From contig MU400591.1 of NCBI GenBank assembly GCA_022578965.1, positions 62,001 through 126,000 of the forward strand: a stretch of DNA of 64,000 bases, in the 5' to 3' direction. This stretch comes from Xylaria sp. FL1777 (Eukaryota; Ascomycota; Sordariomycetes; Xylariales; Xylariaceae). Below are positions 36,187 to 49,400 of the stretch, piece after piece; the first letter of the stretch is position 1, and every line of letters begins with the position of its first letter. The translations under genes and the position numbers were made by a program. The notes under the pieces were generated by a model. The model made no database searches. It saw only the letters and a list, made by a program, of their open reading frames with translations, and was not told the DNA's origin.

Positions 36187-39100
36187 ATTTTAAAGCTTCT
36201 TAAAATAAGGTTACTTATAATACTTTGTTATACTACAGAATAGCTAAACATTAACTAACTATACGAATTAGTGCTATTTCTAATAGCCTTTTTTTAAAAC
36301 AAACTTTAATAATAAACTAAAAATAAACTTAGCACAAATTATCTTTAAAACTAGGCTTAAGCAAACAATAATTACTTAGTGCTTTAAGTGCTAATATTTA
36401 ACTGTTGCAAATATAAATTGTATAGCTTTTAGCTAAAATTAAAGAGCTAAAGCAATAAGTTATGCAGCAAAAAAATAAAAGCAAACAAGTTGCTTTAAAA
36501 TTAAAAACAGCTTGTATTACTTTTACTTTATAATTAAGTAAACAAAAAAACTAAAGAATAACATTTTTAAAAAAACAAGAAAACCTTTTAAACCTTAAAA
36601 AACAATTTTATAACTTAAGTTAAAAACAAAAACATAGAAATCCTAGTAATAATAACAACCTTTTATTTTCTAGCTTTAATAAAAAGCATAATTAAAGAAA
36701 ACTTAAATACTAATTATGTTAAAATTGCTTATATTACTATTAACGCTACTTATTTAAAAATATTAATTTTAGCTAACTATTAAAGTTTAATTATAACCCT
36801 TTTAGCATAAAATTTATTTATTAATGCTAGCTAAAGTAAATAAAAAAACTTTAGATTATTTTTAAAAAAGCTAATTAGAAATTTTGCTGCAATAAAAACA
36901 AAATTTTATATATGCATAGTAATATAAACTAGAACTATAAAAATGCTTATTAATTAGCATTGCAAAAATTATTAACCTTAGAAAAAAAACGATTTAAAAC
37001 TAACTAAAAAGTGTTTTTAAACTAAATTAAAACTTTGCTTAAGCAGTTTGCTTTTTTATAAGCTAACATAAGTATATAATTAAAACAAGCAAGTTAATAA
37101 GCTAACTAAAACTTAAAGCTATTTAATTAATATTTTATTAGCATTAAACTTTAGAATGTTTATTAAAATAAAAGCAAAAAAGCTTTATTATATTATTAAA
37201 AACTAGGTATACTACTTTAGTAAAAGCTAATAAACTATTATAACTTATTGCTAACTATATAAGCTAATATAATTAATATTGCATAATAACGCTAAAAACT
37301 AATAACTAAAAAATAATGCTTAAATTGCAATAAAAAAAAACTAAAGTTAAATGTTACTTAAATTACTAGTAAATTAACCTTAAATATTAAGCAAAATTAA
37401 ACTAATAATTAATATATTAATATTAGCTGTAAAAACAATAATACTAGTTTTAATAGTTAGAACTATTTTTATAGAAGCAATAATTATAATAATAGCTATA
37501 ATAATAATAACTAAAGATTTTATAAAAGTAATAATAGCTATAAAAGCTAGAACTAATATTATAAAGGCAATAATAATAAAAGTTATAGCTAGTATTAGAA
37601 CTAAAAATATATAAATAACTAAAGTAATAATAATAATATTTATACTTTAAAGAACTGTTATACTTTTAAAACTTTTTTAAATTAACCTTAAAATAACAAC
37701 AGAAATAATTTAAATTTAAACTTTTATAAAAACTTTATTTGCTATAGCTATAAATAACTTAGCTATATTGCTTTTAATTGCTTTTAGCTTAAAAGTAATA
37801 ATAATAATAGCAATAATAAAAATAATAAATCTAGTAGCTATATTAGCTATAATAGTAATATTACTTAAAAACAAACTATTTAAGAAATTTAAATAAATAA
37901 AAACTAAAATATAAATAAAAAAAACTAAAAATAATAATTAAAGTTTTATATATTTTTTTTATAAAAGCTATAGTATTATAACTTAAAAAACAAATAATAA
38001 GCTTAGTACTAATTATATTAGCTATAAGTTTTAAGCTAAAGTTATTACTTTATATATTTATTTTATGCTGTTTTTATACTTTTTGCACTATTTATTTTGT
38101 TAGTTTTATAAAACTATTTATTAAAACTTATGTTAATTTTAATTTATGTGTTAAATATAATTATATTAGTTTTACTTTTGTTTTTTATTATAAATTGCAG
38201 CAAGCATTTTTTTGTATATTTGTATTATAGCATGCTATTAAAAGTAGATTTTTTACTTATAAAGCTTATTAAATTATTTGCAAATTAACTAATAGTTGTA
38301 GTATTACTTGCAGAATTAAGCATGTATGCATAGCTATTAACTGTAACTATTGCTTTAAAAGCAGCTTTTTTTTATTATTTTAAACTACTTTAAAAAATAA
38401 AAAAATTATACTAAATTTAAGCACTAATTAATAGTTTTTTGGATTATGCTGCTTTTAAATAAAAGTATTTAGCTTAATTAAGTTTATAAAAGCTTGCTAA
38501 AACTAAGCTTGCTACTATATTATTATTTAACTACTTAAATTTATATAGCTTAAAAAGTTAAAAAAAAACCTTAGTTACTTTAATTTTATAGCAATTTTAA
38601 AAAAGTTTTATAATTTATTTAAGTTTTTTAATACTAGCAAAGCAAACATATTGCTATAATTAAAGCAAGGAAACTTTGCTATTAAGCTAAAAAAAAATGT
38701 AATTATATTTTATTTTTTTATATATTTATTAGCTTAAAATAAGCTAAAAAAACTATAAAAATAGCTTAATAAAATATTAAAAGCAAAAAAGATTAAAAAG
38801 TTTACTAGCTTTATTAGCGCTTTAATTTTTTTTATACTTAAAAAAAATAAAAGTTTACGTTTATATATAAACTATAAAAAACTTAATTAAGTTATGTGTA
38901 AAAATTAATACATTTTATTACTTATTTTAAAGCTGTTTAATAGAATTTTAAAAGCTAAAATCTTTAGCAAAATTAACTTTAAAAATGCTTATTATTATTT
39001 ATATATTTAAAAAAAAAATAAATAAAAAATAGCATTTTATATATGTTATAGCTACTATAAATTTTTAGTTATGCTTATAAGTTTATTAAATGCTTTTGTT

Positions 39101-40889
39101 ACTTTTTAAAGTTATATATAAAAAACATTTAATAATATAATAAATATATTTTGTATTACATATTTTAATAATATGCTTATTTTCTTTTTAAATAAAAATT
39201 TTTATATAAAACATATTTAAAACGTTATTAAAAAGTTATAAAAAGTAAAACTATATGCTAAGCTATTTAAATGCTAATTTTATTAAAAAAAGATTAAATT
39301 TTTAAGTTATATTATTTTTAGCTAAAAAATTAAAATAAACTTTTTATATATAAATATTATTTAGCAATAGCTTATATTAAATACTTATTAAGCGTTATAA
39401 TAATTTTTAAAGTTTTATAACTTTTATTGCTGTTTTATAAACAAGTATTTTTATATTGCTGCATTTTTATTTAAATATTTAAAAAAAAACGTAACAAAAA
39501 TAAAAAAAAGTTAAATCTTTTTAAATAGTTTTAAAAAAAAAGCTTTTAAGAACTTTTAAGATATATTTAAGCAAGCTATTTTTTTTATACATTTTAACCT
39601 TAAAAAACAAATATTGCTAAAAACTAATTTTTTTAAAGTAGCTTTTATAAAAAATTTATTTTAGCAAAATAATTAAAGCATTTTTAAACTAGTTACGTTT
39701 TATTTTTAAAAGCTATTTAAAGAAAAAATGTAGTATAATATGCTTAACTAAAAAATATTTATAATAGTAAATTGCTTTAAGCACTAGTAGTATTATTTAT
39801 AAAAAAGCAATTTATTAATTAAAGTATTAATTAATTATATTAACTTTTAAGCGTTTATAAAAACGCTAAAGCTTAATAAAAAGTAAGCTTATTAGTATTT
39901 ATTATTAGCTTTTTTTAACTTTATTATTAAATACTAAGCAAGCAAAAAAAATAAAGCTAATTTTCTTTTGCGTTGTTTTAATTATATAGCTATTTTGCTT
40001 AATAATATTAATATTTTTTTAACGTTAAAAAAAAAAATTGCAGTAGTATAATAAATTAAAGTTTTTAATTTATATTTTAGTACTTAAGCTAAAGCTTTAT
40101 ATTTTAAAGCTATATTTGCTAAAAAAGCTCTTTTTATTTAAGTAGTTATACGTTTGCATATATAAATAGCTACAAGCTTAAAAAAATTAAAAAATCTAAA
40201 AGCTTTTAAAAAGCTAAAAAACTTTATCTAAAAAGTTTAAAAAAAAGACCTTAAATGTTATATAATTATAAAATAATTAAAGGCAAAAAAACCTATAAAT
40301 TTTTAATAATTAATAAAAAAATTCTTAGTTTGCTATAAAAATAAAATTTATATTTTTTTTAAAAAAGCTATATATTTTTAACTTATTAAGCTATATTATA
40401 ATAATTTTTTAGCTAAATACTTTAGCTAAAGCTATACTTTAGAACTACTATAACAAAAGTTTTACTAAAGCAATATAAAACTAAATATTAAAAAATACGT
40501 ATAAAACTATATAATTTGCTTTAAAACTAAAGCAAAATATTACTAAAAATATAGTAAACTTAATGCTTTACTAATATTTAATAAACTTATATAAAAGCTA
40601 TTTATAAATTTTATTATAAGTTTATTAAAAACTTTTTATAAAAAAAAACTAGTTAATATTATTTTTATTATTATAAATAAATTTATTAAGCTTATATATT
40701 TATTTTTAGTTAATACTACTATAATTTTAATTAAGCTAGTAGTTTTATTTTATTATAAAATTAAATGTATTTATAGTAGCTTAAAAAGCATTATTTTTAA
40801 TAAAAGCTTTGTTTTTACTAGCTAATTTTAGTTTAATTTATATTATTACTTAAAAGTTAAGCAAAGGCTTTTAGTAGTATTTTACTTTA

Positions 40890-41420
40890 AAACTAATAAA
40901 CAAACAAAATAAATAAACTAAGTAATTAAAAGCTATTTTAAGTGCTTTATAAATAATAAACAAACTAATTAGCTTTAATTTTTATTTTAAGCTTTTTTTG
41001 CTATAAATTCTGCTATTAATTTTATAACTAAACAATTATTTTTTAAAGCTTTATATAATTATATACTAAAATTCCGTTTATTTATTAAAAATAACTTTAT
41101 ATTAAAAAAGATCTTAGTTATATAAAAACGTTTTAACAAATTATAAATTATTAAAAACAAAATAACAAAGCAATAATAAATTATAACTAATAAATATACA
41201 AAATATTATAACAATAAGCATAAACTTATAACTTTTAAAACTAAAGACTTAGTAATACTATTAACAAAAAATATTAAGTTTAAAAATAAAAAATTAACGC
41301 TTAAGTTTATTAAACTTTTTTAAATTCTTTTTATAGTTAGTTTATAAGTATATTATATTAATCTTTTAAAATAATATAGCTGCTTTTATTCCGTTTTTTT
41401 AATTTAGTTACTTAAGCTTT
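40890..41420 (+). pseudogene. Degraded Ty3/gypsy integrase, C-terminal half
   Basis: The plus-strand frame from about 40,892 reads TNKQTK, then IN, VIKSYFKCFINNKQTN and AFFAINSAIN, matching the integrase stretch 'TDGQTER-NQ-LEQYLR---N--Q--W---LP-AEFAYN' with Asp to Asn and Trp/Gln to stop. At about 41,207-41,415 YYNNKHKL, FKTKDLVILLTKNIKF and LTLKFIKLF match the post-core 'GDLVLL...L--K--GPF' module. This fixes both the superfamily and the orientation. Confidence 0.85.
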
Positions 41421-43660
41421 AAAAAGCTAAACATAAATATAGTTTACTTATGCTAAACTTTAAAAATAAATTAAAAAAATAAAAGGTTAAAAATATAATA
41501 AGTAAAATAACTTATAATAAAAAAAAATATTATTTTATTAAGTAAAAAAGCTAGCTAACTAAGTATAATTAGTAAATATTTATTACTAATATTATAGCTT
41601 TTAAAGCAATTAAAAACTTTAAAAAACGCTTAAATTATAAAAAAAAAGCAAAGCTATTAAGCTAACAAAATAATATTAATTTATTATTAATTTAGCTATA
41701 AACTAAAGCTTAAATATATTATATATATTAATTAGTTATTTTTTTGTTTTTAATTATATAATAAAAATTATATTTATTGCTTTAAGTTTTAAAATATTTA
41801 TGTTTTATTAATAAGCTATATATAAAAACGCTATAAACAAGTTATAATATTTTTATAAAAAAGCTTTAAAATACTAATTATTAAACTTTAAAACATTTTT
41901 ATATTAAAAAAAGCCAACTAAATATTTTTATTTATGCTTATTAGCAATAATTAATATAGCTTTATATATATTTTTCTTAAAAAAAATAAAAGCAGCTTTT
42001 TAGGCTATATATTTATAGTTTATAACTTGTACTTTAAATATAATTAAACAAACATATTGCTAGCATTAAAAATAGTTTTAATTCTGTTAAAAAATCTTAT
42101 AAAATTAGTTTAAATAAAGCTATTTATAGCGCTTATATAAAAAAGCTTAATAGCTTAGCAAGCTAAAAATTTATGCTTTATTATTAAATGTTTATATTTA
42201 GCATAATATTTTTATATTACTAATTATTAGCTAAACTTTATACGAAATAAAAACAAAACTATTTATTTTTATGTTGTTAACTTTGCTAATTAATTAAAAC
42301 TAAGCTTTATAAATTAATAAAAAACGCAGAAATGCTTTTAAAAAGCAAAACTGCATAGCTGCAAAGTTAATATAATAATTGTTTAAAGTTTTTTAAACAA
42401 TAATATAATTTTTATTTATAACAACTTTTTTATAGTTGTTTTTTTAAGAAATAAAAAAATAAATAAATTAGTTTAACAACTTTTAAATGCATATTATATT
42501 AAAATATAACATAACAAATAGCTAACTTATTAGTAAAACTAATTTAAAATAAATATAAATTAACTTATAAGCTTATATAAAGTATAGCTATTTATATAGC
42601 TTATATAAGCTATTATTTTTAGGTTTTTAAATTTATAAACTATATTTAAAAGCAAGCTATTTTTTAGCTAAAATGCTTTTTTAAAACGCTTAAAACAAAG
42701 CTAATACACTAACAAACTACTTAAAATTATTGCTTTTTTAATAGTTTTATATTTTTTGTTTTTAGCTTTAGTAGTTTGTTTGCAAAGTTTGCAAACAAAA
42801 GTTATAACAAAAATAAGCTAACGCTTAAACAGCATAAAAACTTTAATATTTATATTAAAATTAAACTTATTTTTTGCGTTATTTATATTAAAATTACGCA
42901 AGCTAATATTTAAATTTTTTTTAAGATTTATAAAGTTAAAATTATTTTTATTTTTATTTTTATTCTTTTTTTTTTAACTTATAAAAAGCTTAATAATATT
43001 TATATCTTTATTAAAATTAAAGCTATTTTAAAGAAAAAGCAAACTGTTAGAACTTTTATTTTTATTATTAAAATTATTAAACTTCTAGCAAAAAAGTTCG
43101 TTAAAGTTTTGTTTTATAGTAAAATTAAACTTATTTTTAAATAAATTTAAGCATAAAGCAAGTTGTAATAATTTTTTGCGTTTATATTTATAACTATAGC
43201 TTTAATTATAACTGCGTTTACGTATATTACTTTTAACTACTGCAAGTTTAAGCAGCATAATTATAATGCAAATAATAATTAAAAAAAAAACAAAAAAAAT
43301 ATAAAATAAATATAAGAATAGCAGTAGTAAAATGTATAGCTAAAATTAATTATTTAGCAGCAACTAAAGAAAAAAAAAAAAAAAAAGAAAAAAAAAAGAA
43401 AACATATAGCAACAAAAGTATAAACGTAAAACTTGCTATAAATATAGCACAAAACAAACATAATTTAACACGTAAATATAAGCATAAATACATAAATACT
43501 TTAATTATTATATTGCATAAGTATTTTATTTAATATACTATATTTATGCTTAATTATTTTATACTACTTTATTTTACTATTTATACTTAAGATTAATTAT
43601 TTTAATTGATTTTACTTATATATAAATTAAAGACAACCTAATTAAAAAAAAAAAAATAGT

Positions 43661-43853
43661 TGTTATAACTAAGCTACTTAAGTACTTTAGCACATATTAT
43701 AAGTTATATATATATATAAGATATTCTTTTTATACTTATTTTATAAGAGTTTTTTTTTTTTTTTAAGCTTTAGTTTTATTAAATACTTACTATAAAACTA
43801 AAGATATATTAACTATTATACTTAACGTTTAATGCTTTATACCTTTTGTAACA
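43661..43853 (+). repeat. 3' LTR of the Ty3/gypsy element
   Basis: 193 bp from TGTTATAACTAAG to TTTTGTAACA, aligning end to end with 35,994-36,186 and followed by the target duplication TTAAT. Confidence 0.93.
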
Positions 43854-46142
43854 TTAATATAAACAAGTTAATTTAATAAAAAGATTATATTAAACGCTTT
43901 AAAAAATAATTAAAGCTATTTTTTTAGATTTTAAGCTTTTATTAAAACTTTAAAGTAAGATTTTATAAGCTATAACTTAAATTTAAGCATATATATTAAA
44001 TATAGTGCTAAACAGCTTGTTTTTTTTTTAAAGCTTAAATTAAAAAAAAGCTAAACAAAAAGTTCTAAAAGCATTTAAGCAAATAAGCTTATAAGCTAAT
44101 ATTAAAAAAAACAAAGCTTAAAAAGCTAAAAAATTGCGCTAAAATCTTAATTATAATTAAATATAATGCTAATAATATTTATTGTTTTTAAAACACTACA
44201 ATAAGTGCTATTAAAAAAGCAAAAAAAATCTTTTGTAATAAAAACGTTATTTTAAGCTTAAAAAATTATACTTTATTAGTTTTTAGCTTTAATTTTTCTG
44301 TTTTTTTTTGCGCTAAAATAGTACTATAATATTTTTAATTAATTAAGCATTTATTAATACTTGCAAATTAACTATTATTTTTAAAACAATTTGCTAACTA
44401 AATTAAAGCAAAAAATTTATTAAAATAATAATTTAATTAGCAATTATAACTACTAAAAAATAAATTATTAAACAAATTGTATTTTTAAAAATAACTTGCT
44501 AATAAATAAGCTTATTTAATATAACTTATTAAAAAAGTATGTTTTATAAAAACACTTAAAAGCAATAAAGCTAAAAAATAAACTGCTAACTTTTTATAAC
44601 TAAAAACTATACTATAAAAATAAGCTTTTTTAAAAAGTATTACTTAATAAATATAAAAGTTAAAACTATAAACTAATATATTTATATTTTTATAATAACT
44701 ATTAAACTTTATAAAAATTAAAAACTTAAATATTATAATATACTATAATGTAGCAATAAAGAACGCTATTATTTATAGTTTTATAAAAAAACTAAAAATA
44801 TACTTAAAAGCTTTATAATTACTTAAACAAAAATATTAATTAAAAGCTATAAAAAAAAATATAGTTTTTAATTAATAATAAAACTTAAAACATTATAAAT
44901 AATAACTTAAGTTTTTATGTTTTTATTAGTAAATAAGTTTATAAGCTTAAGTTAAGCTTTAAAAATATTGTTATATAGTATAAAGCTTGCTAAATTACTT
45001 AAAAATTCAAATAAAAATATAGCATTAATTATATTAAAACGTTTGCTTTAATAGTTTATTAAAAAACATATAAAACGTTTTTTATATTAATAGCAATTTA
45101 TAACTAAAAATTTAATTATTTAAACGTTAAAACTGCTTTTTTATATAGTAAAATTAATAAAAATATATATATATAACTTTTTTTTAGCTATAAAAAAGCT
45201 AAAAAGATCTATAAACTACAAAAAGCATTATATAGCTTAAAGCAGTTTTTTAAAATTTAATATAACATATTATTGCAATTTTTTTTAAACTTTAAATAAA
45301 TTTGTTTTAAAATAAATAAAGCTTTGTTTTATAAAAACAAAATCATTATAGCTATATATATAAACAATATATTAATCTTTAAAAAAAATAAATAAAAAGT
45401 AATAAATATTAAAAGTAAACTAGCTAATAAATTTTAAATTATTAATATAAAACCTTATAAATATTTTTTAGGTATAAAAATATATTAAAACTAAAAAGCT
45501 AAAAAGCTATAAGTTATTTAAACTTTATATATTTGTTAAATTATTAAAAGGTTTTTTTTTAAAAAAAACATTAAGCTTAAATTAGTACTTATAAACTTTA
45601 AGAAAACTTTTAAGCTTTTTTTAAAGAATTATTATAACATTTTAATCCGAACTAAATATTAAAAAATTATTAATTTATTAATATATACTATAATAAAAAC
45701 TAAAGTAAACATAGCATACTTAATATTTAAACTAAGTTAGTTTTTAATAAACTTAATATAATAATACTTAAAAGCTACTAAAAATATATTATGCTATTTT
45801 ATTAAAACTAATATTTATAGCTTAAAATTTAATAGCAATATTACTTTATTTATAAGGTTTTTAAATGTTAAACATAAAAAAAATAAGTTTAATAACATTT
45901 TAATAAAGTGCTATATTTTTTTTATTGCTTTAGCTATTATTAACTAAAAATTACAAAAATAATTACTTGTTATAATTTTTAATTATAAAGCTAAATATAT
46001 ATTATTGTTTAACACGTTTTTAAAAAATATATATTTATAATATTTTTTAAACAAACTAAAAACTTTTTTAAATAATAATTAATTAGTTAAAATTAGCATT
46101 AATAATAATAATGCTAAATAACTAATTAATAACTTTATATAC
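43854..46142 (+). mobile_element. Ty1/copia-type element, family 2, piece 2 (integrase to RNase H)
   Basis: Continuation of piece 1 after the gypsy insertion, in the same orientation. It carries the reverse transcriptase (separate entry) and the first part of RNase H: IINLLIYTIIKTKVNIAYLI, FNYKAKYILLFNTFLK ('S--EAEY-A' region), then INNNNAK and LINNFIY, where it is cut by the 15-kb LTR element at ATAC(T). The preceding 43.86-44.9 kb should hold the rest of the integrase. Confidence 0.85.
45160..46142 (+). pseudogene. Degraded Ty1/copia reverse transcriptase and partial RNase H (family 2)
   Basis: Readable plus-strand peptides in order: LYSLKQFFKI ('LYGLKQAPR-W'), YNILLQFFLNF, KNKIIIAIYINNILIFKKN at about 45,335-45,390 (the YVDD box, both Asp now Asn and Val now Ile, all by G-to-A changes), KYFLGIKIY, LYIC, NIAYLIFKLS, LKATKNILCYF and NYKAKYILLFN. 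Length, order and spacing fit the copia RT-RNase H module. Many Gln and Trp positions are now stops. Confidence 0.9.
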
Positions 46143-46446
46143 TAAAGTAAAGTAGAGTGGCTAAATGAGCTAACTAATTAGTTGGAGTAAGTTTGGGCTG
46201 AGTTATATGGTAGGAATGAAAGTATGGGTATTATGCTAGATTTTGAAGTATAGACTTAACGAACACGCAAAAAAAGATGAAAATTAGCTACGGTTACTTT
46301 ATTTGTATTGTTAAATAGCCTTTTAATTAATCGTTTAATTTTTTAATTTATATATGGCCTAATTGCTTGAATGCGTAAGTTATGACTTATTTTTTTGCAA
46401 TTAGAGTAGTATAGTAGATTTTGCGCAATTATATTGCTTTATTTTA
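46143..46446 (+). repeat. Left LTR of the 15-kb element
   Basis: 304 bp, TAAAGTAAAGTAGAGTGG to GCTTTATTTTA. The first 130 bp keep many G that are A in the right copy, while its second half carries T where the right copy keeps C. Confidence 0.88.
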
Positions 46447-49400
46447 TTGGTATTTTTAGTAAGGCCGATTTTTTATTTACTATAAATAATACTACAAAAC
46501 TAATAAATAAGCAATTTATTATTGCTAACTTATATGTTTAATTTATTTATTTATTAATTGTTATACTTTTTATAAGCAGAACATAATATATTATATTTAG
46601 CTACTTTAGCTAGTAATAAGTAAGGCTTGCTTAATGCAAGCAGTTTAGTTATAATTAGTAATAAACGTTTAAGCTAGCGGCTTTTAATTATTAAAGCTTA
46701 AAACAAACGTATAAAAATGTTAAACTGTTTTTTTTGGTTTGGTTTGCAGAGCGCTTTTATTTTTTTTAGCAAAATAACAATCGAATGTTAAAATGCTAGC
46801 ATAATTTTTAAAATAGTATAGCCGGAAAACTGTTTGTTGGAAATCTTTAAGGGGCTAAAAAAAAAAGATTTTTGCTGAAAAGCTAGTGCTTTATAAAAAA
46901 AAAAGCATAATTGCTTTTATGTAAGCAAAAAAAAACAAAAAACGGGCTTAAAAAAAAATAAAAGTTGCTAAAACTTTTAAAAGCTATAATGCAAGCAAAT
47001 TTAATGCTTATTTATATTAAATAAGTCTAGGTTTACGTATTAATATATAAAGCTATTAATAATTAAAAATATACTTTGTTTTTTAAGCTAATATAATTCT
47101 TTATTAAGAAATAAAAAGTAAAGTTTTTTAAGTGTAAGCTAGCTATTGCTTAAAAACTTTACGTAAAACATAGCTATTGCTTTTTTATAATACTTATTAT
47201 TAGATAAAAAAGCTTTAAAAAAAAAAAAAAAGCATATTACTTTTATAAGTAAGGAGCTATAAAAAAATAAAGCTTATTTAATAAAACTTGTGTAAAATAA
47301 GGTAAGCTAAACTAAAAAACAAAAAAACTAAACGTTATAAAGCATATAAAAAAATAAAAGCGTACAAAAAACAAAAATATAAAGGTATTTAAAGAAGGAC
47401 TTAAAGAGCTATAAAAAACAAGCTAGCAGTTTTTATAAACGCAAATAAAAAAAATTGTTAGGTTTTTTAAGAAAAAAGTCTAAAAAAATAGCACAAAAGA
47501 ACTTAAATACTTAAAATACCTAAAAACCTTTAGCATTTTATACTTTCTTTTTTTTTAAATTTACACTTTTATTTAGCTTACTTTTATTATTTTTTGTAGT
47601 TTACTTTTATTATTTTTTGCAGCTTATTTTTTTTGTTATTTTTGTATAAACTTTACTTTAATTTATTATATAGCTTAAAAGTTTAAAAACTATAGTTTAA
47701 TTAAGTAATTTAGCTATAAAAAATTGTTAAATCTTTTTACTTTAATATATAAAAAACATTAAAACTACTTATAAACAAAAAAAATAAAAATAACTAGCTT
47801 ATTATTTTTAAAAAGTATTAAAGTAACTTTATTTAGCTTAAGCTATTTTAATAATAAGCATAATATTAAAATTAAGCTATTATTTATGCTTTTTAACTTA
47901 AAGTTAAATTAGCATTTGCTGTTTAATAGGTTAAAAGTAAGCAAATAGCTAAACAATTTAAATGCTTTTTTTTATACAAAGCGTTTTAAAAATATTAACA
48001 AAATTAAATAGGTTTTTGTTTATTGTAATACTTTTTAAATAAAAAAAATAGTAAAAATAATACTAAAAAATTGTTTGTTATAAATTAAAGCTTATAAACT
48101 GCTTAAGCAAAAGTTTAAGCTTTAAAACTTTAAGCAAAATAAGTTTACTATTGCTATATTGCAAAATTTTAAAGCTTGCTTAAAAGCTATACATTTTACT
48201 AATTTTAAAACTTACTTTTTTTAGCATTAAGTATATGCTAAAAATATTAAAGCTTAAAAAAATTACTACTTTAATTTTTAACTTATTTAAAGTTTGCTTA
48301 AAGAGCTAAATTAGAATATTATTAATAAAATAATAAAGTTTTCTAAAAAGTTATATAATAACTTAAACGAAATGTTTTATAAGAACTTTTATAAAACATT
48401 AAATAATTAGATTAATGGAAAGTTTAAGCTAGATTTTTACTTTAAAAAAACAAAAAAAGCATATAAAGCATAAAAAAAAGTTAATTATTTATATAATTAT
48501 AATTTTAATAAGCCTTTATATATTGCTATTAATGCTGCTAAGCTAGCTGTTAATATAACTATATTAGCTACTAAAACAGTTATTATTAAAAAACAGCAAA
48601 TAAAATTAGCTTAATATTTTGCTTATAACTAAAACATAAACAATATTACTAAGTAAATATAGCAGTTAAAATTAAAACAAAAAAATGTAGTAATTATAAA
48701 AAAAGAACTAAAAGAAATACTAAAAAAACTGCAAAATTAATATGTTTAGCTAGTTAATTAAGAACTATAAGCATTGCAGTATTATAAAATTAACATAAAC
48801 TTATTAAAAAAGCAAATATTTAGTATTAATGCTATAACTTTTAAATATTTACAAAAAAGTAAATATAACTTTAAAAAATAAAAACAAAGCAAATAATTGT
48901 TTAATTCTTTATAATAAGTAAAGTTAAACAATTTTTATTTAGCAAAAAAAACTATTTATTAAAAATATAGCATAAATAATTATTATATTTATAAGTGCAG
49001 CTTTGCTTATAAATTAAAAAAAAAAAACATTATATATTAGAACTTTAAATAATGCTTAAAAAAGCTAAGATTTTTTGCAAGCTTTAAATATATAAAAGTT
49101 TTTTTTAAAGTTATAAAGATTAGCAAAAATAAAAAAGGAATTTTTAATACTGCAATAAAGTAAATATATAACTTTGTTTTAAGCAATAATAAACTGCTTA
49201 AGTAAAAAGCTTATTATTAACTGCAGAAAAAAAACCTTATTTTAAATAATAAAGATTTAAATGCTAAAATAAAAAGCAAACAAAAAAGTTAAAAGAAAAA
49301 AAAACTTTATTAGCTAAATAATAAGTAGCTAAACTAATTTTCGAATAAAAAAACTAATAATTAAACTAGTATGCTTTATAAAATAAAACTAATAAAGGCT

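Larger units (their letters stand above)
35994..43853 (+). mobile_element. Ty3/gypsy-type LTR retrotransposon
   Basis: 7,860 bp, with 193-bp LTRs (35,994-36,186 and 43,661-43,853) and the 5-bp target duplication TTAAT (35,989-35,993 and 43,854-43,858). Integrase is readable at about 40.89-41.42 kb on the plus strand (separate entry). A run of A with few G precedes the right LTR, in the place of a polypurine tract. RIP-mutated and dead. It interrupts the family 2 copia element in its integrase region, so it is the younger insertion. Confidence 0.92.
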
